Source: a bacterium
GTDB taxonomy: Bacteria; Cyanobacteriota; Vampirovibrionia; Obscuribacterales; Obscuribacteraceae
Direction of reading: 5' to 3'
DNA: 64,000 bases
NCBI GenBank assembly: GCA_016124935.1
Contig: WGMS01000011.1
Span: forward strand, 87,322-151,321
The position numbers were made by a program, and so were the translations under genes. Shown piece after piece: positions 61,168 to 64,000 of the stretch (within the stretch, counting starts at the first letter, position 1; the number at the start of each line of letters is the position of its first letter). The notes below the pieces were generated by a model. That model was not told the origin of the DNA. It did not search any database and was given only the letters and a program-made list of their open reading frames with translations.

Positions 61168-61671
61168 ATGAATCGTAAGAATTTGTCCCTGGAAGCCGGA
61201 GCAAGAGATAACAGCGATATCAAAGCAAGATTTGCCAGCCAGTGCGATACTTTCAAGCATCTGGGCGTGGCGGATTCGATCAGATACAACTGGGCGAAGC
61301 ACTATACTCATAATCAGACCGATGCATCCGCTCGGGATCTAGCCGACCACATCAATAAGCTCGATGTTTCTATCCTTATATTAATGGCAGAGAGTCCGAC
61401 TACCTCTGCCAATACCCTCGATGTTCTGGCGTTTTCCTCTAATCCTGCCATTCGCCAGGCGGTGGCCGATAATGCCAGGACCCGCAAGGATACTTTGCTG
61501 CTTCTGGCGGAAGACGAGGATCCGGAGGTTCGCTACGCCATGGCGGAGAACTACAACATGGAGATCGATATCCTGGTTATCCTTTCCGAGGATGATAATC
61601 CTTTCGTCAAGGTGAGGGCTTGCGAAACCCTGGCACGGATGCTCGGTTCACAGGCGGGCTCTTTCGGATAG
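61168..61671 (+). CDS. leucine-rich-repeat-variant (LRV/HEAT-like) protein
   Basis: Short helical repeats such as NTLDVLAFSSNPAIRQAVADNARTRKD, TLLLLAEDEDPEVRYAMAENYNMEI and DILVILSEDDNPFVKVRACETLARM are LRV-like, about 24 residues each. No iron-sulfur Cys cluster. GTGAGGT lies 5 bases before ATG 61168. The gene's last 24 bases overlap the end of the convergent HIT gene. Confidence 0.75.
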   Translation: MNRKNLSLEAGARDNSDIKARFASQCDTFKHLGVADSIRYNWAKHYTHNQTDASARDLADHINKLDVSILILMAESPTTSANTLDVLAFSSNPAIRQAVADNARTRKDTLLLLAEDEDPEVRYAMAENYNMEIDILVILSEDDNPFVKVRACETLARMLGSQAGSFG

Positions 61672-62088
61672 ACGGTTGAGCCGAGCGCGCATACGAAGGC
61701 AGATTTCCTCGACGAGCTCGCTTGCACAGGCGGGCTCTGTCGGATAGGAGGTTATTCCCCGACCTTTATAAGCCCGGGGGAAATTCTCCCTTCGTGGAAT
61801 CACATGGAGATGATAATGGGGAACAGCTTCGGCTAGAGAAAAGGTATAGACCCGTTCGCAGTCGGTAAGCTCTTTAATTGAGGTGGTCAATGCCTTGATT
61901 ACAGGTCCATAAGAGCCGCATTCTTTCTCCGATGCTAAGGCCAGATCCAGAATATGACGCTTGGTCTGGATGATGAAATAGCCGAGAATATTCGTCTCTT
62001 CGCTATGTCTAATCAGCCATTCGGCATCTTCGAAAACGACATAGTCTCGGTTGAATTCTTGTTTGCAAATCAGGCACTCTTTCTCCAC
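61648..62088 (-). CDS. HIT-domain protein
   Basis: Nucleotide hydrolase/transferase of the histidine triad group. AVPHYHLHVIPR (H91, H93, H95) is the catalytic triad; GYFIIQTKRHI is the usual first strand. The N-terminal CLIC gives a CxxC as in many HIT members. 146 residues is typical. It overlaps the LRV protein at the 3' ends. Confidence 0.88.
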   Translation of the reverse strand: MEKECLICKQEFNRDYVVFEDAEWLIRHSEETNILGYFIIQTKRHILDLALASEKECGSYGPVIKALTTSIKELTDCERVYTFSLAEAVPHYHLHVIPRRENFPRAYKGRGITSYPTEPACASELVEEICLRMRARLNRLSERARL

Positions 62089-62184
62089 TTCCGGCTATGC
62101 TCCTTGGGCGGCTGGTGCCCGCCATTATAATTAGTCGGACTGGGCTGTGGTATAAAGCAGGTGTCGGCGGCTAGATAATTTAAT

Positions 62185-63963
62185 GTGACTCAGCCAGAGA
62201 AGTGCTTCGATTGCCATTTGCCCAGGGCTCCCCGCGGTGGGGTGGCTTCGCTTACTCAGTGGATTTCGGTCTGTAGTTGTGATCTTGCCGAAGACGAGGC
62301 CGTTTCCAGTGTCCCCCGCATAGTCTTTTGTCGAAGTTGCAATAAGCGTATCGTAGAAGCGCGAAAGGGCTCTTTCACCCAGTGGATCTTCCGCTCGGAT
62401 CTCTGCAGCTGCGAAGTCCCGGAGCCTATTGCGAGCAGTGGAGAGCAAGTCGATATCGAGATCGCAAGCGAGATCTTCGAAGCTCAAGAAGAGAATGAGG
62501 TAGAAATTGAGCTTGAGGAGGCTAAGTTTCCCAAAGAGCGCTTCAAGCCTCTGGGGCTGTTGGGCCAGGGTGCCGGCGGCAGTGTATATCTCTGTCGTGA
62601 TCGATATCTGAATAAGAAAGTGGCTCTCAAGGTATTGAACTATGTCTCGGACGAGATTCTGGTCGCGTTCCAGAGTGAAGCCAGGATCAACACAAGGCTC
62701 GAGCATCCTAATATCGCCAGAGTCCTGGACTTCGGCATTCATGAAGGCAATACACCGTATATGGTGGTCGAATACGTTGCCGGACTGGATCTGGAATTCT
62801 TTATAGAGAATCAGGGACCTCCGGATCCGGATATAGCTCTTTCTATACTGAAACAGATTTGTGACGCCCTTGCTTATGCTCACGGTCAGGGCGTGTTGCA
62901 TCGAGACATCAAGGCAGGCAATATCCTGTTCTACCAGGACTCAGAGAATGCCCCTTCCGTTTCGGTTATCGATTTCGGTCTAGCCAGGCTCTCTACTGCG
63001 GATCATGTCGAGAACAGTGGCACTATCATCGGTACTCCCCGCTATATGTCCTGCGATCAGGCCAGGGGGCTCTCTTATGACGAGCGTTCCGAGGTCTATT
63101 CGCTTGGTTGTCTGGCTTTCGAATTGTTTTCCGGGCGCACTCCCTTCGAGGCCGACACGACAATGGAGCTGGTGCGCAAACATGCCCTGGAAGAAGCCCC
63201 CCTGTTGCTGAATGTCGTTTCGGATGAGCGATTACCAGAAGAACTCGAGGCGGCTCTGGCTAAGGCTCTTGCTAAAGAGCCTGAGGGCAGATATCAGTCT
63301 GTAAAGCAGCTTGGTCTGGCTCTGGAAGAGATTCAAATCAAGCCGGTTCTTTCCACGCTTTCCGCCACTGCCGATGATGCTGAGGGTGCGACTGCAGAGC
63401 ATGGTTTACTGGGAAGCCTTCTCTCTTTGAGAACCAGGGCTTTTCAGTTGTTGTTGATACCATTTGCGATGCTCTTAGTGGTGCTGGCTTTCTATGGCTA
63501 TCGTCAGTATGCGGCGCCTCCTGCTCTGGGACCGACCACCGTAGCCGAAACAGAGCTGCTCGCGCCTCACTCTGAAAATGACAGCGAGCAAGAACTTGTG
63601 GGCGACCGGGTCTCTTTCTCAGAGAAGGAAGGCTTCATGCATCCGGATAACATCCTCGGTTTTCTGGATGAGGATATAAAAGCTCTCAAAGGAAAGGGCT
63701 ACAAAAGCGTTTCTTTTTACGGAATCAACATAGACGGCTCTGGACTGAAATATTTGAAGGGAGAGCCAGTGGAGAGGCTTTCTCTTGATCTGACCACAGT
63801 CACGGACGAATCTATGAAGACCTTGAATGATAGCTTGCCCCATTTAAAAGAGTTGTTTTCCCCCATTATGCATGAATATAGTAAAGAGGAAAGCTGGTGG
63901 AATCCAAGAGTGTTTCAAGAGGCAGAACTTGTACTTGGCAATTTTGCCGGAAGTAGATTTTGA
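62185..63963 (+). CDS. membrane Ser/Thr kinase with N-terminal double Cys-rich module
   Basis: Residues 7-76 hold two similar units: C7-x2-C10 with TQWI at 24-27 and C30-x-C32; then C49-x2-C52 with TQWI at 65-68 and C74-x-C76. Each could bind zinc. The kinase domain starts near 117 (GQGAGGSVY, VALKVL, HRDIKAGN, IDFGLAR) and looks active. A membrane helix lies near 425-445. The C-terminal part has LRR-like character (GLKYLKGEPVERLSLDLTTVTDESMKTL). GTG 62185 starts just before the first Cys motif. Confidence 0.88.
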   Translation: MTQPEKCFDCHLPRAPRGGVASLTQWISVCSCDLAEDEAVSSVPRIVFCRSCNKRIVEARKGSFTQWIFRSDLCSCEVPEPIASSGEQVDIEIASEIFEAQEENEVEIELEEAKFPKERFKPLGLLGQGAGGSVYLCRDRYLNKKVALKVLNYVSDEILVAFQSEARINTRLEHPNIARVLDFGIHEGNTPYMVVEYVAGLDLEFFIENQGPPDPDIALSILKQICDALAYAHGQGVLHRDIKAGNILFYQDSENAPSVSVIDFGLARLSTADHVENSGTIIGTPRYMSCDQARGLSYDERSEVYSLGCLAFELFSGRTPFEADTTMELVRKHALEEAPLLLNVVSDERLPEELEAALAKALAKEPEGRYQSVKQLGLALEEIQIKPVLSTLSATADDAEGATAEHGLLGSLLSLRTRAFQLLLIPFAMLLVVLAFYGYRQYAAPPALGPTTVAETELLAPHSENDSEQELVGDRVSFSEKEGFMHPDNILGFLDEDIKALKGKGYKSVSFYGINIDGSGLKYLKGEPVERLSLDLTTVTDESMKTLNDSLPHLKELFSPIMHEYSKEESWWNPRVFQEAELVLGNFAGSRF

Positions 63964-64000
63964 GTTTTAATGGGTTTTTCAATTGACCGGAATGGGTTTG

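Noticed and set aside
1..64000. tRNA, rRNA, insertion sequence, phage or integrase genes
   Set aside because: No T-loop-like GTTCRANNC with a cloverleaf, no rRNA stretch, no transposase or integrase ORF and no flanking repeats were found by eye; a covariance-model scan would be decisive.

Overview
The window is a gene-dense bacterial chromosome segment of roughly 50% GC. It has short intergenic gaps, many ATGA or few-base overlaps between neighbours, and very close convergent gene ends. Repeated Ser/Thr kinases joined to TPR or other C-terminal regions, many secreted TPR proteins of unknown role, Tad-pilus-like proteins, a cyanobacterial-style group 2 sigma factor and a CruA/CruP-type lycopene cyclase together suggest a non-photosynthetic relative of Cyanobacteria (Melainabacteria/Vampirovibrionia, for example Obscuribacterales). 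That assignment is inferred from gene content; no rRNA or tRNA gene was seen, and nothing looks like a phage, insertion sequence or CRISPR array.

Layout. 1-10.7 kb: TruC-like pseudouridine synthase, a membrane pseudokinase, a sensor kinase/response regulator pair, a TadG-like protein, a Ser/Thr kinase and secreted proteins. 10.8-14.9 kb (minus strand): an aromatic amino acid block reading PPi-type phosphofructokinase, prephenate dehydrogenase-prephenate dehydratase fusion, a regulatory leader, DAHP synthase, chorismate mutase. 15-27 kb: TPR and secreted proteins, a TetR regulator divergent from a fasciclin protein with a nested palindrome between them, a truncated haemoglobin, a hydrolase-like protein without its nucleophile, PlsC, an ATP-grasp enzyme, a PspA-like protein and a nitroreductase. 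27.3-36 kb: two converging carotenoid operons with two CrtI-type desaturases, phytoene synthase, a CruA/P-like cyclase and a glycosyltransferase. 36-44.4 kb: CorA transporter, Sel1 and TPR proteins, FMN reductase, and a TPR zinc peptidase. 44.4-48 kb: ethanolamine ammonia-lyase with eutB divergent from eutC-eutA. 48-53 kb: a phosphorelay cluster. 53-64 kb: Flp-like and TadE-like pilins with low-complexity tails, a sigma factor, an atypical response regulator, two large Ser/Thr kinases, and LRV-repeat and HIT proteins.

The most notable discovery lies in the 337-base gap before the DAHP synthase gene (12009-12345, minus strand). It encodes two successive leader peptides too short for ordinary ORF calling, MSNKSYYFYFFAPRFI and MTTANTYFYFFGSANRGSPE. 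Each is followed by an intrinsic terminator, and each has an alternative antiterminator stem whose first arm overlaps the end of the leader ORF. This is the architecture of a ribosome-mediated Tyr/Phe attenuator, present twice in tandem. The enzymes around it have no visible ACT or ferredoxin-like regulatory domains, which fits control placed at the level of transcription.
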